Shown: piece by piece, positions 47,745-59,377 of the stretch | How the letters are laid out: the number at the start of each line of letters is the position of its first letter | Numbering within the stretch: position 1 is the stretch's first letter | Origin: Ovis canadensis | Taxonomy: Eukaryota > Chordata > Mammalia > Artiodactyla > Bovidae | NCBI RefSeq assembly: GCF_042477335.2 | Contig: NC_091249.1 | Span: 52,374,001-52,438,000, forward strand | Length of the DNA stretch: 64,000 bases | Direction of reading: 5' to 3' | Made by a program: the position numbers and the translations under genes | Notes under the pieces: generated by a model | Told to the model about the DNA's origin: nothing | The model's input: only the letters and a program-made list of their open reading frames with translations | Databases searched by the model: none

Positions 47745-49306
47745 AATGTATATGATTAATATATAGAAATCTGCTGCATTTCTTTACACTAGCAATGACA
47801 TATCAGAAGTAAGTAAAAATAATGTTTTATAATCACATTAAAAAAAAAAACCTAGGAATAAATCTGACCAAAGAGGTGAAAGACTTATTTGCTGAGAACT
47901 ACATAAATGATAAAAGAAATTGAAGATGATTCAGAGACATGGAAATATATCTCATGTTCTTGAATTGGAAGAATTAATATCATTAAAATGGCCATACTAT
48001 CCGAACCAATCTACAGATTTAATGCAATCCATTTCAGATTACCCATGACATTTTTCACAGAAGTAAAACAAATGATCCTAAAATTTAGATGGAACCACAA
48101 AAGACACAGAGTTGCCAAAGCAATCCTGAATAAAAAACAAATAAACCCTCCAAGAATTCAGACAATAATACAAAATTACAGTAGTCAAAATAGCGTGGTC
48201 GTGGCACAAAAACAGAAATATGGATCAATGGAAAAGAATAGAGAATCCAGAAACAAAACCACTTATGATCAATTAACCTTTCACAAAGGAGAAAAGAATG
48301 TACAAGGGAGAAAAGACAGTCTCTTTAGTAAGTAGTGTTGAAAAGCTGGACAGTCAGCCACATGTAAATTAATGAAGTTAGAACACTCCCTCACATCATA
48401 CACAATAATAAACTCAAAATAGCTTAAAGACTTAAATATAAAGCATGGCACCATAAAACTCCTAGAAGAGAACATAGGCAAAATATTCTTTTACATGAAT
48501 AATAGCATTAGTCAGCCTCCTAAGGCAAAAGAAATAAAAGCAAAAATAAGCAAATGGGACCTAATCAAGCTTACAAGCATTTTCACAGCAAAGGAAACTA
48601 TTAAAAAATGAAAGAACAACATACAGCCTGGGAGAAAATGTTTACAAACAATGTGATTAACAAAAGCTTAATTTCCAAAATGTACAAATAGCTCATACAG
48701 CACTCTCTCTTTCTCTTTCTCTCTCTCTCTATATATATATAAAGTAAAAAACTGGGCAGAAGACCTAAACAGACATTTTTCCAAAGAAGATATCCAGATG
48801 TTCAACAGGCATACAAAAAATGCTCAATATTGCTAATTAGTAGAGAAACACAAAGCAAAACTACTGATTTATCAGCTCCCCCATTTAGAATGGCCACCAT
48901 CAAAAAGTTTACAAAACATAAATGCTGGAGAGGGTGTGGAGAAAAGGGAACCCTCCTACACTGTTGGTAGGAATGTAATTTGGTGCAGCCACTATGAAAA
49001 ACATATCAAAGTTTCTCAAAAGAGTAAAAATAGAAGTACCATTTGATCCAGCAATCCCACTCCTGGACATATATGTAGGAACAATGAAAATTCTAATTTT
49101 AAAAGATACAGGCACCCCAATGTTCATAGCTGCACTATCTACAATAGCCAAAACATGGAAGTAACCTGAGTGTACATCAATAGATGAGTGGATAAAGCTA
49201 CACACACACATATGCATATATCCACAATGGAATATTACTCAGCCATGAAAAGGGATTGAAATAGTGCCACAGCAATGTGATGGATCTAGAGATTATTGAC
49301 TAACTT
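47745..49306 (+). mobile_element. L1-BT-like LINE, ORF2 end (left part)
   Basis: It carries the L1 ORF2 C-terminal region: [20 protein letters not shown] and [20 protein letters not shown] from 47988, then the AATGGCCACCATCAAAAAGT block. It has frameshifts. A BovB is inserted at CTAACTT (49300) and the L1 resumes at 50784. A TC/TA simple repeat lies at 48700-48742. Confidence 0.88.
48700..48742. repeat. (TC)n(TA)n simple repeat
   Basis: CTCTCTCTTTCTCTTTCTCT followed by TA repeats inside the L1. Confidence 0.9.
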
Positions 49307-50783
49307 CAGTTCAGTTCAGTCGCTCAGTCATGTCTGACTCTTTGAGACCACATGAATTGGTGGAGCACGCCAGGCCTCCCTGTCCATCACCAACTCCCGG
49401 AGTTCACTCAGACTGATGTCCATCGAGTCAGTGATGCCATCCAGCCATCTCATCCTCTGTCGTCCCCTTCTCCTCCTGCCCCCAATCTCTCCCAGCATCA
49501 GAGTCTTTTCCAGTGAGTCAGCTCTTCGCATGAGGTCGCCAAAATACTGGAGTTTCAGCTTCAGCATCATTCCCTCCAAAGAAATCCCAGGGCTGATCTC
49601 CTTCAGAATGGACTGATTGGATCTCCTTACAGTCCAAGGGACTCTCAAGAGTCTTCTCCAACACCACAGTTCAAAAGCATCAATTCTTCGGCACTCAGCT
49701 TTCTTCACAGTCCAACTCTCCTTCGTCCATAGGATTTTCCAGGCAAGAGTACTGGAGTGGGGTGCCATTGCCTTCTCTGACATCCATACATGACCACTGG
49801 AAAAACCATAGCCTTGACTAGACGGACATTTGTTGGCAAAGTAATGTCTCTGCTTTTCAATATGCTATCTAGATTGGTCATAACTTTCCTTCCAAGGAGT
49901 AAGCGTCTTTTAATTTCATGGTTGCAGTCACCATCTGCAGTGATTTTGGAGCCCCCAAAAATAAAGTCTGACACTGTTTCCACTGTTTCCCCATCTATTT
50001 TCCATGAAGTGATGGGACCAGATGCCATGATCTTCATTTTCTGAATGTTGATCTTTAAGCCAATTTTTTCACTCTCCTCTTTCACTTTCATCAAGAGGCT
50101 TTTGAGTTCCTCTTCACTGCCATAAGGGTGGTGTCATCTACATATCTGAGGTTACTGATATTTCTCCCAGCAATCTTGATTCCAGCTTGTGCTTCTTCCA
50201 GCCCAGCATTTCTTATGATGTACTCTGCGTATAAGTTAGATAAGCAGGGTGACAATAGTCAGCCTTGATATACTCCTTTTCCTATTTGGAACCAGTCTGT
50301 TCCATGTCCAGTTCTGATTGTTGCTTTCTGACTTGCATATAGGTTTCTCAAGAGGCAGGTCAGGTGGTCTGGTATTCCCATCTCTCTCAGAATTTTCCAC
50401 AGGTTATTATCATCCACACAGTCAAAGGCTTTGGCATAGTCAATAAAGCAGAAATAGATGTTTTTCTGGAACTCGCTTGCTTTTTCCATGAGCCAGCGGA
50501 TGTTGGCAATTTGATCTCTGGTTCCTCTGCCTTTTCTAAAACCAGCTTGAACATCAGGAAGTTCGCAGTTCACGTATTGCTGAAGCCTGGCTTGGAGAAT
50601 TTTGAGCATTACTTTACTAGCGGGTGAGATGAGTGCAATTGTGCGGTAGATTGAGCATTCTTTGGCATTGCCTTTCTTTGGGATTGGAATGAAAACTGAC
50701 CTTTTCCAGTCCTGTGGCCACTGCTGAGTTTTCTAAATTTGCTGCATATAAGTTAAATGTACTCTGCATATAAGTTAAATAAG
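49307..50783 (-). mobile_element. BovB LINE, 5'-truncated, inserted in an L1
   Basis: A minus-strand BovB with a long readable RT stretch (GFRKGRGTRDQIANIRWLME and FCFIDYAKAFDCVD between 50259 and 50609). Its 3' end has GAACTGAACTGAA-type repeats at 49308. It is flanked by a target duplication CTAACTT at 49300-49306 and 50784-50790, and the L1 resumes after it. A 59-nt BovA2-like piece interrupts it (49720-49778), and its 5' junction carries filler sequence (about 50740-50783). Confidence 0.92.
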
Positions 50784-51130
50784 CTAACTTAGGCAAAGAC
50801 AAATATTATATCACATGTGGAATCTAAAAAGATGATACAAATGAACTTATGTACAAAACAGAAATAGACTCACAGACATAGAAAACAAACTTATGATTAC
50901 CAAAGGGGAAAGGGAGGTAGGGATAAACTAGAAGTTTGGGATTAACATATACAAACTACTGCATATACAATAAACAACAAGGACCTACTGTATAGCAGTG
51001 GGAACTACATTTGATATAATAATCTATAATGGAAAAGAATCTGAAAATAAAACATATACCCATGCATTTATTACCATTTTGCTGTGTACTTGAAACTAAC
51101 ACATTGTAAACCAACTATACTTCAAAAAAA
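50784..51130 (+). mobile_element. L1-BT-like LINE 3' end (right part)
   Basis: Continuation of the L1 after the BovB insertion: AGACTCACAGACATAGAAAA, AACAAGGACCTACTGTATAG, GTAAACCAACTATACTTCAA, ending in an A-rich tail. Confidence 0.88.
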
Positions 51131-51837
51131 ATACATTTCAAAGCTCATGATTTAAAAAATTAGCACTGATTTTTTAAGTTAAAAAAACTTTTTTCATTTA
51201 TATTTGTAATGGGAAACGTTTTAAGTCACTAAGGGGGGCTATGCATGGGAACTCCTCTAGATGACAGTTAATCTTTAACTAATCTCATTACATGTAACTG
51301 CTGTTAATAGTATCTAGGCTATGAGGTGCTTGCCTCAAAGGATATTTAGGGTGGTTTCAGCTCTTTATAATTAAACCTACATTAAAGTCTTTACTTATAT
51401 ATAACTTCTCTCCAGAACTACATTTAAAACAAACTGAATCCAGGTAAGGAGTGAATGTAAGAAAATGTATCTGAATAGCAGACATTCTTGATTGGTTGAA
51501 AATTTTTTTCTTTGAAAATTCTATTCCTCCTTCAATTTCCATGGAATGTCACAATAAAAACTACTATACTAGGGAGTCAAAAGCAGAATTCTTGGTAGCT
51601 TTGTCTGACCTGGTGCCATAAAGAGGAACAACCAATATTATTGGGAATTTTTTTTTTTAATGAAGTAACCTGGGTTAAAGCATTTATAGAAAACAAAGTA
51701 CATAATTGCTATTTACTAGTGAGACTACTAAAAGCCAGGTAATCTTCTAGATGTTTTTAATCATCCTATAACACAGATATTACCCATAAGTAATTCCAAG
51801 TAAGGAAGTACAATTACTTTAAAGTAACTTAGGGGTC
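51131..51837. other. Intergenic sequence between two L1 pieces
   Basis: AT-rich, nothing recognised. Confidence 0.5.
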
Positions 51838-54432
51838 TCTTCAAAATGGCAAAGGAGTAAGACGTGGTCACCTTCCTCCCCACAAATACATCAAAAATAC
51901 ATCTGCAAGTGGAACAAGTCCTACAGAACACCTACTGAACTCTGGCTGAAGACCTCATACTTCCAAAAGGCAAACTCATGTCCACATAACAAGACAGGAA
52001 GGAATTGGGACAAGATTTGTGCTTTTGGGAAGGAGCTGTGAAGGAGGAAAATTGTCCTCACTAGGAAGCCCCCTCACTGGCAGGGACAGTGGAGAGCTTT
52101 GGAGACTGTAGCAACAGGTATGCAGAAGGCAAAGCAGAGAGAATTCTGCAAAGAGATCAGTGTCAAGCAGCATCCCCACAGCCCATGCTTTCTTTGCCTT
52201 TTTCTAGTTTGCTTTCTGCATTTGATTTGCTCTTGGTTTGGGGTTTTTACTAGTTTTTAGTGTTTGTTTTCATTTATGGATTTGTTTGTTGATTTGATTG
52301 CTCTTTTTTGTTGACTTTTTTTTTTGTGTGAGTGTGAAAGTGCCTTTCTTTATGTGTTTTTGTATGTTTAGTTTTGCTTTCACCATTTGTTAGAGTTTTG
52401 TCTGTTTCTTGTTTGTTGGTTGGTTTTTGTTTTTTCTTTTTTTTCCCTCTCCTTCTATTGCCATGTGGCTTGTGGGGTCTTGATGCTCCAGCCAGGGGTT
52501 GGGCCTGAGCCACTGAGGTGGGAGACCTGAGTTCAGGGTTTTGAACCACCAGAGAACTCCAGACCTCTTGGAATATTTGTGAGTGCTCTCCCAGAGGCTT
52601 CCATCACTACACTAAGACCTGGCTCCACCAAATGGCCAGCAAGCGCCAGTGCTGGATAATTCATGCCAAACAACTAGCAAAACAGTAACACAACCCCACC
52701 CATTAGCAGACAAGCTGCCTAAAGCCATACTAGGTTCACAGACAGCAAAAAACACACGACTGGATGCAGCACTGATCATCAGAGGGATAAGATTCAGCTC
52801 CACCCACCACAGCAGAGGCACAGTCCCGCCACCAGGAAGTCTACAGAAGGCAATGGTACAAGCACACCCATGGCGGGCAGACACACAAGTAGGAAGAACT
52901 ATAATCCTGCAGCCTGCAGAAACAAGACCCCAAATAGAAGGAGAAGATAGAGAAATATGTACCAGATGAAGGAACAGGGTAAAAACTCACAACCCCAAAC
53001 AAATAAGGGGAAATAGGCACTCTACCTGAAAAAGTATTCAGAATAATGAGAGCAAAGATGATCCCAAATATCAGAAATAGAATGGAGGCAGAGATAAAGA
53101 AAATGAAGGCCTGGGTCAAGAAGATACAACAAATTTTTAACAAAGACCTTGAAAAACTAAAGAACAAACAATCAGCAATGAACAACACAATAACCGAAAT
53201 AAAAAAATACTCTAGAGGCATATACTAGCAACTGAGGCAGAAATACACTAGCAAAATACATTAGCAGAATAACAGGCAGAATAAAGGACAAGAATGGTGG
53301 AAATAAGCAGAGCTGAATAAAGGGACAAAAATGAAAAGAAATGAAAACACTCTGAGACCTCTGGGACAACAGTAAGCACACCAACATTCAAATAACACGG
53401 ATCCCAGGAGAAGAAAAGAAAAAGTATATCAGAAAATATTTGAGGAGCTCATAGATGAAAACTTCCCTGCCATGGGAACAGAAATACCCATCCAAGTCCA
53501 GGAAGTCCAGAGAGTCTCACATAGGATAAACCCAAGGAGGGAGAAACAGGCCAAGACACGTATTAGTCACACTAACAAAAATTAAACACAAAGAAAAAAT
53601 ATTAAAAGCAGCAAGGGGAAAGCAATAAATGACTTACAAGGGACTCCTCATAAGGTTATCAGTTGATTTTTAAGCAGAAACTCTGCAGGCCAGAAGGGAG
53701 AGGCAGGATATATTTAAAGTGATGAAACGAAAAAACCTACTACCAAGATTACTCTACCCAGCAAGGATATCATTCAGATTCGACTGAGAAATTAAAAGCT
53801 TTACAGACAAGCATAAGTTAAGAGAATTTAGTACCACCAAACCAGCTTTACAACAAATGTTAAAGGAACTTCTCTAGGCAGGAAATACAAGGTAAGGAAG
53901 AGTTACAAAAACAAACCTAAAACAATAAGTAAATGATAATAGGATAATAGATATCAGTATGCATGCTAAGTCACTTCATTCGTGTCCAGCTCTTTGCGAC
54001 CCTATGGACTGTAGCCCATCACTTTCCTCTGACCATGGGATTCTCCAGGCAAAAATAATGGAGTGAGTTGCCATGCCCTCCTGCAGGGGATCGTCCCAAC
54101 CCTGAGATCAACCCCCTATCTTTTCTATCTCCAGCATTGGCAGGCGGATTCTTTGCCGCTAGTGACATCTAGGAAGCTCCAATACATATCAATAATTACC
54201 TTAAATGAAAATGGATTAATGCTCTAACCAAAAGACACAGACTGGCTGAATGGATGTGAAACAAGAACCATATATATGCTGTCTAGAAGAGATCCACTTC
54301 ACATCTAGGGATACATACAGACTAAAAGTGAGGGGCAAGAAAAAGATTCCATGCAAACAGAAATCAAAAGAAAGATAAGAGTAGCAATACCCATATCAGA
54401 TAAAATAGACCTTAAAATAAACTGTTACAAGA
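51838..54432 (+). mobile_element. L1-BT-like LINE, 5' UTR and ORF1 region, no 3' end
   Basis: It begins with an L1 5' end (AAAATGGCAAAGGAGTAAGA) and a T-rich 5' UTR at 52190-52450. ORF1-like coiled-coil coding follows (MRAKMIPNIRNRMEAEIKKM from 53046) and then the start of ORF2-type sequence (to 54432). It has stops and frameshifts. The 3' half is absent; a BovB 5' end follows at once. Bov-tA is nested at 53956-54179. Confidence 0.8.
53956..54179 (-). mobile_element. Bov-tA SINE nested in L1
   Basis: Reversed; GCATGCTAAGTCACTTCATT to CTAGTGACATCTAGGAAGCT. Flanked by ATATCAGTA / ATATCAATA. Confidence 0.9.
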
Positions 54433-56965
54433 GACACATGATCACTTGGATCACAGCACCATGAGCTACGCCTTGCAGGGCTACCCAAGACGGACAGGAC
54501 ATGGTGAAGAGTTCTGACAAAATGTGGTCCACTGGAGAAGGGAATGGCAAACCACTGCAGTATTCTTACCTTGAGGACCCCATGAACGGTATGAAAAGGC
54601 AAAAAGATTTGACAGTGGAAGATGAGCCCCAAAGGCAGGTAGGTGTCCAATATACTACAGGGAAAGAAGAGCAGAGAAATAACTCTAGAAAGAATGAAGA
54701 GAATGAGCCAATGCGGAAACGATGCCCAGTTGTGGATGTGTCTGGTGGTGAAAGTCTGATGCAGTAAAAATCGATATTGCATAGGACCTGAAATGTTATG
54801 TTAGGTCCATGAATCAAGGTAAATTGGATGTAGTCAAACAGGAAATGGCAAGACTGAATATCGACATTTTAGGAATCAGTGAACTAAAATGAATGGGAAT
54901 GGGTGAATTTAATTTAGATGATTATATCGACTACTGTGGCAAAGAATTCCTTTGCCACAGAAATAGAGTAGCTGCCATAGTCAACAAGAGTCCAAAATGC
55001 AGTATTTGGGTGGTCTCAAAAATGACAGAATGAATTTATTTCCAATGCAAATCATTCAATATCACAGTAATCCAAGTCTATATACCCCAGCCACTAATGC
55101 CAAAGAAGCTGAAGTTGAATGATTCTATGAAACCTACAAGACCTTCTAGGATTAACACCAAAAAAAAAGATGTCCTTTACATCATAGGGGATTGGAATGC
55201 AAAAGTAGGAAGTCAAGAGATACCTGGAATAACAGGTAAGTTTGGCCTTGGAATACATGAAGAAGCAGGGCAAAGGCTAATAGAGTTTTGCTAAGAGAAC
55301 ACAGTAATCACAGCAAACACCCTCTTCTAACAACACAAGAGATGACTCTATACATGGACAGTAACAGATCGTCAACACCAGGTTGATTACATTCTTTGAA
55401 GATGGAGAAGCTCTACATAGTCAGCAAAAACAAGGCCTGGAGATGACTGTGGCTCAGGTCACGAGCTCTTATTGCAAAATTCAACCTTAAATTGAATAAA
55501 GTAGGGGAAACCACTCAGAGAAGGCAGTGGCACCCCACTCCGGTACTGTTGCCTGGAAAATCCCATGGATGGAGGAGCCTGGTGGGCTGCAGTCCATGGG
55601 GTTGCTAAGTCGGACACGACCGAGCAACTTCACTTTCACTTTTCACTTTCATGCATTGGAGAAGGAAATGGCAACCCACTCGTGTTCTTGCCTGGAGAAT
55701 CCCAGGAATGGAGGAGCCTGGTGGGCTGCCATCTATGGGATTGCACAGCCGAACACGACTGAAGTGACTTAGCAGCAGCAGCAGGGAAAACCACTAGGCC
55801 ATTCAGGTCCTAAGTAAAGTTCCTTATGATGATACAGTGGAAGTGGCAAATATATTCAAGGGATTAGATCTGATAGAGTGCCTGAAGAACTATGGACGGA
55901 GATTGGTAACAATGTACAGGAGGTGGTGACCAGAACTATCCCAAAGAAAAATGAAAAATAGATATCTGAGGAGGCCTTACACATAGCTGAGAAAAAAAGA
56001 GAAGCAAAAAGCAAAGGGGAAAGGAAAAGATATACTCAGCTGAATACGGAGTTCCAAAGAATGGCAAGGAGAGATAAAGCCTTCCTAAGTAAACAATGCA
56101 AAGACATAGAATGGGAAAACCTAGAGACCTCTTCAAAAAAAAATTAGAGAATTAGAGATACCAAGAGAGCATTTCATACAAAGATGGGCACAATAAAGGA
56201 GAAATGGCAAGGACCTAACAGAAGCAGAAGAGATTAACAGGTGGCAAGATTGTATAGAACCATACGAAAAAGGTCTTAATGACCCAGATAACCATGATGG
56301 TGTGATCACTCACGTAGAGCCAGACATGCTGGAGTGAGAAAAAAAGTGGGCCGTAAGAATCATCACTAGAACAAAGCTAGTGGAGGTGGTGGAATTCCAG
56401 CTAAGCTATTTAAAATCCTAAAAGATGATACTGTTAAAGTGCTGCAATCAATATGCCAGCAAATGGGGAAAACTCAGCAATGACCACAGGACTTGAAAAG
56501 CTGTTTTCATTCCAATCCCAAAGAAGGGCAATGCCAAAGAACGTTCAAAACTATCGTACAATTGTGTTCATTTCACATGATGCCAAAGTAATGCTTAAAA
56601 TCCTCCAGGCTAGACTTAGCAGTATGTGAACCGAGAACTTCCAGATGTACAAACTGGGTTTAGAAAAGGCAGAGGAACCAGAGGTCAAACTACCAACACC
56701 TGTATCATAGAAAAGGCAAGGGAATTTCAGAAAAACATCTACATTTGCTTCATTGACTACGCTAAAGCCTTGCACTGTGTGGATCACAAAAAACTGAGGA
56801 AACTTCTTAAAGGCATGGGAGTACCAGACCACTTTACCTATCATCTGAGCAGCTTATATGCATGCCAACTAGCAAGTTAGAACCAGACATGGAACAACGG
56901 ACGATTTCAAAATTAGGAAAGGAGCATGTCATAGCTGTATATTGTCACTCTATTTAACTTAAATG
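54433..56965 (+). mobile_element. BovB LINE, 5' part without 3' end
   Basis: It starts near the BovB 5' end (TGATCACTTGGATCACAGC) and passes through the endonuclease region (IGDWNAKVGSQEIPG near 55190). It continues into RT (ELPDVQTGFRKGRGTRGQTT, FIDYAKALHCVDH) and stops near the LFNLNAEY-like motif. The last part of RT and the 3' end are missing. It is interrupted by BovA2 at 55516-55783. Confidence 0.88.
55516..55783 (+). mobile_element. BovA2 SINE nested in BovB
   Basis: Two units and CAG tail. The duplication GGGAAACCACT (55505-55515) and GGGAAAACCACT (55784-55795) flank it; the BovB continues. Confidence 0.92.
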
Positions 56966-57156
56966 CAGAGTATGGGCAGTGGAGAGGCCAGGGCACCCTG
57001 TCCTGGGCAGCATATCGGCCACAGGGTGGCCAGTGGCAGCAGTGACAGCAGGGAGCCGTCCACTCCTGCGCAGCCTCCAACATCAGCTCCAGACTTCCCT
57101 GGACCCCCTTCCCTGTGATTCCAGCAGGGCCTCTGCCTCAGCCCCTGGGCAGCATG
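56966..57156 (+). pseudogene. GC-rich segment, probable 5' UTR of the PPP4R3-like retrocopy
   Basis: A GC-rich, repeat-free stretch sits directly between the BovB break at about 56965 and the PPP4R3-like ATG. Its base composition differs from both AT-rich neighbours. Its contiguity with the coding fragment suggests it is the mRNA's 5' UTR; this is inference. Confidence 0.45.
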
Positions 57157-57267
57157 ATGATCAACATCCAACAGCTGGTGAAGGTTTACACACTCAACAA
57201 GGACCAGCGGTGGGACAACCAGAGTGCCAGACATATCATCTAGCAATGTGGAGCAGCTGAAGGGCAT
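57157..57267 (+). pseudogene. PPP4R3-like (SMEK) N-terminal fragment, broken
   Basis: From the ATG at 57157 the frame reads MINIQQLVKVYTLNKDQRWD and then NQSARHI before a stop. A one-base shift restores SNVEQLKGMSL. This parallels the start of protein phosphatase 4 regulatory subunit 3 (PPP4R3A/B), whose EVH1-type N-terminus I recall as [20 protein letters not shown]...VERLKGMSL. The alignment includes the initiator Met at matching spacing. There is no intron and only about 37 codons are left. The fragment ends within about 10 bp of a BovB head. It looks like part of a reverse-transcribed mRNA, not a working gene. Confidence 0.62.
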
Positions 57268-57270
57268 GTC

Positions 57271-57722
57271 CCTTCAGGGCCTGACAAAATGTGGCCCACT
57301 GGAGAAGGGAATGGCAAACCATTTCAGTATTCTTACTTTGAGAACCCCATGAACAGTATGAAAAGGCAAAAAGGTGTGACACTGAAAGATGCGCACCCCA
57401 GGTCACTAGGTGTCCAATATACTACTGGGGAAGAGTGAAGGGCAATTACTAATATCTCCAGAATGAAGAGGATGAGCCAAAGGGGAAACGACACCGAGCT
57501 GTGGATGTTGTCTGGTCGTGAAGGTCAAGTCCAATGAAATAAGGAACAATATGGCTTAGGAACCTGAAATGTTAGGCTCATCAATCAAGGTAAATTGGAT
57601 GTGGTCAAACAGGAGATGGCAAGACTGAGCATTGAAATTTTAGAAATCAGAGAACTAAAATGGATGGGAATGGGTGAATTTAATTCAGATGACCACAGTA
57701 CCTAACTGTGGGCAAGACCTCA
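57271..57722 (+). mobile_element. BovB LINE 5' fragment
   Basis: It repeats the start of the BovB at 54.5 kb: GACAAAATGTGGCCCACTGG, GAAGGGAATGGCAAACC, CCCCATGAACAGTATGAAAA, through GGGTGAATTTAATTCAGATG. It then stops. It follows directly on the PPP4R3-like fragment. Confidence 0.85.
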
Positions 57723-58043
57723 GAAAATAAGCAGTAGCACATTAAACACTGGAAATAAACTAGTTCGCTGCACATTTAAAGCCAAGTTTGATGTCAATGA
57801 GATTTCTATAAATACTAAATTATGAGACATCAAATCATTAGTGAAAATTGTTACAAAAGATGTGCATTTATACACTGGCCATTCTCTAAACCTCTCCCAT
57901 TAGTCCTGACGCTCCCAACACTTTCAAATAAAAACCTGGTGCTTTCAGAAAATGAGTTCAGAAATACAAGGAAAAAGACAAGAGTAGAAACCTGGTAATC
58001 TACCTTCTAATACTGGGAACGGGGGATCTCTGGTCATGGAACT
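57723..58043. other. Short unique stretch before the mariner
   Basis: No repeat or gene recognised. Confidence 0.5.
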
Positions 58044-59133
58044 GTTGGGTTGGTGCAAAATTAATTGCGGTTTTCTCTTAAATATGGTTATGCTATACAA
58101 ATGAGAAATGCACATCATTTTAATGTGCATTCCTTGCTTTATGGTTTTCTAATGACAATATTTGGCTGTTTATATTTAGACTAGGGAGATGATGTTACAC
58201 AAAAAGGAAAACTGAGTAATTTTCTTATTCAAGTTCAAAATAGGTCATAAAACAGCAGAGAAAACTCGCAACATCATTTGCAAAGACAGTAACCTTGATG
58301 ATGAGGAGTGCAGTGGCCAGCCATTGCAAGTTGACAAGGACCAACTGAGAGCAATCAGCAAAGCTGATGCTCAAAGTTGATTCTCAACTACATAAGAAGC
58401 TGCCAAAGAACTCAAAGTCAACCATTCTGTGGTTATTCGGCATCTGAACAAATTGGAAAGGTTAAAAAAAACTCGGTTAAGTGGGTGCCTTTCAAGCTGA
58501 CCGAAAGTCAAAAAAATTCTCATCATTTCCACTAAAGGACCATTTCTCATTTGTATTGTTATGTGCAATGAAAAGTAGATTTTATACACCCAACAACTGG
58601 CGATGACCAGCTCAGTAGTTGGGACTGAGAAGCTCCGAAACACTTACCAAAGCCAAACTTGCACCTAAAAATGGTCATGTCACTGGTGCTCTGGTGTCCA
58701 CTTGACCCACTACAGCTTTCTGAATCCTGGTGAAGCCATTATACCTAAGAAGCACGCTAAGCAAATCAACAAGGCACTGAAAACTCCAATGCCTGCAGCA
58801 GGTACTGGTCAACAGGTCTAGTGCTTCTCCACAACACCCGACTGCACATCATGTAACTACTTCTAAAAAGTTAAACGAACTGGGCTACCAAGTTTGCCTC
58901 ACCCACCACATTCACCTGACCTCTTGCCAAATGACTTCTTAAACATCTCAACAGCTTTCTGCAGGGAAAATGCTTTCCAAAAATTTACTGAATCCCAAAG
59001 CATGTATTTTTACTTTATAGGAATAAACTTATTTCTTGTTGGTAAAAACATGTTGATAATAATGGTTTCTATTTTGATTAATAATGATGTGTTTGAACCT
59101 AGTTAAAAAGATATACAATTCATGGTCTGAAAC
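58044..59133 (+). mobile_element. Decayed mariner-type DNA transposon
   Basis: It starts with the mariner terminal repeat TTGGGTTGGTGCAAAA followed by TTAATTGCGG. The interior is a transposase pseudogene with many stops and indels. Recognisable pieces include DDEECSGQP-like coding near 58300 and PHPPHSPDLLPNDF at 58897-58938, the latter containing the catalytic-region motif. The copy stops after CATGGTCTGAAAC (to 59133), just where the 3' terminal repeat should begin, so that repeat is missing. No functional transposase remains. Confidence 0.82.
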
Positions 59134-59156
59134 TTAAGTTTGAACCTAGTAAGATC

Positions 59157-59377
59157 CCACGTGTGGCTCAGTCACTAAGTCATGTCTGACTCTTGCGACC
59201 CCATGGACTGTAGTCCACCAGGTTCCTCTATCCATAGGATTATCCAGGCAAGAGTACTGGAGTGGGTTGCCATTTCCTCCTCCAGTGGATCTTTCCGACC
59301 CAGGGACTGAACTTGCATCTCCTGCATTAGCAGATGGATTCTTTACCACTGAGCTACCTAGGCAGCAATACCCCACA
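59157..59377 (-). mobile_element. Bov-tA SINE
   Basis: Reversed; GGCTCAGTCACTAAGTCATG to CACTGAGCTACCTAGGCAGC. Next to the truncated mariner end. Confidence 0.92.

Noticed and set aside
50259..50609. Functional reverse transcriptase gene
   Set aside because: It is a 116-codon piece of a BovB that is 5'-truncated and frameshifted.
52274..52549. Lys/Thr-rich 91-codon protein on the minus strand
   Set aside because: It is the reverse of the T-rich L1 5' UTR.
52445..52560. Separate CHR-type SINE (GCCATGTGGCTTGTGGGGTC ... GAGAACTCC)
   Set aside because: I recall this stretch as part of the L1-BT 5' UTR itself, and no target duplication is visible. Annotated as part of the L1.
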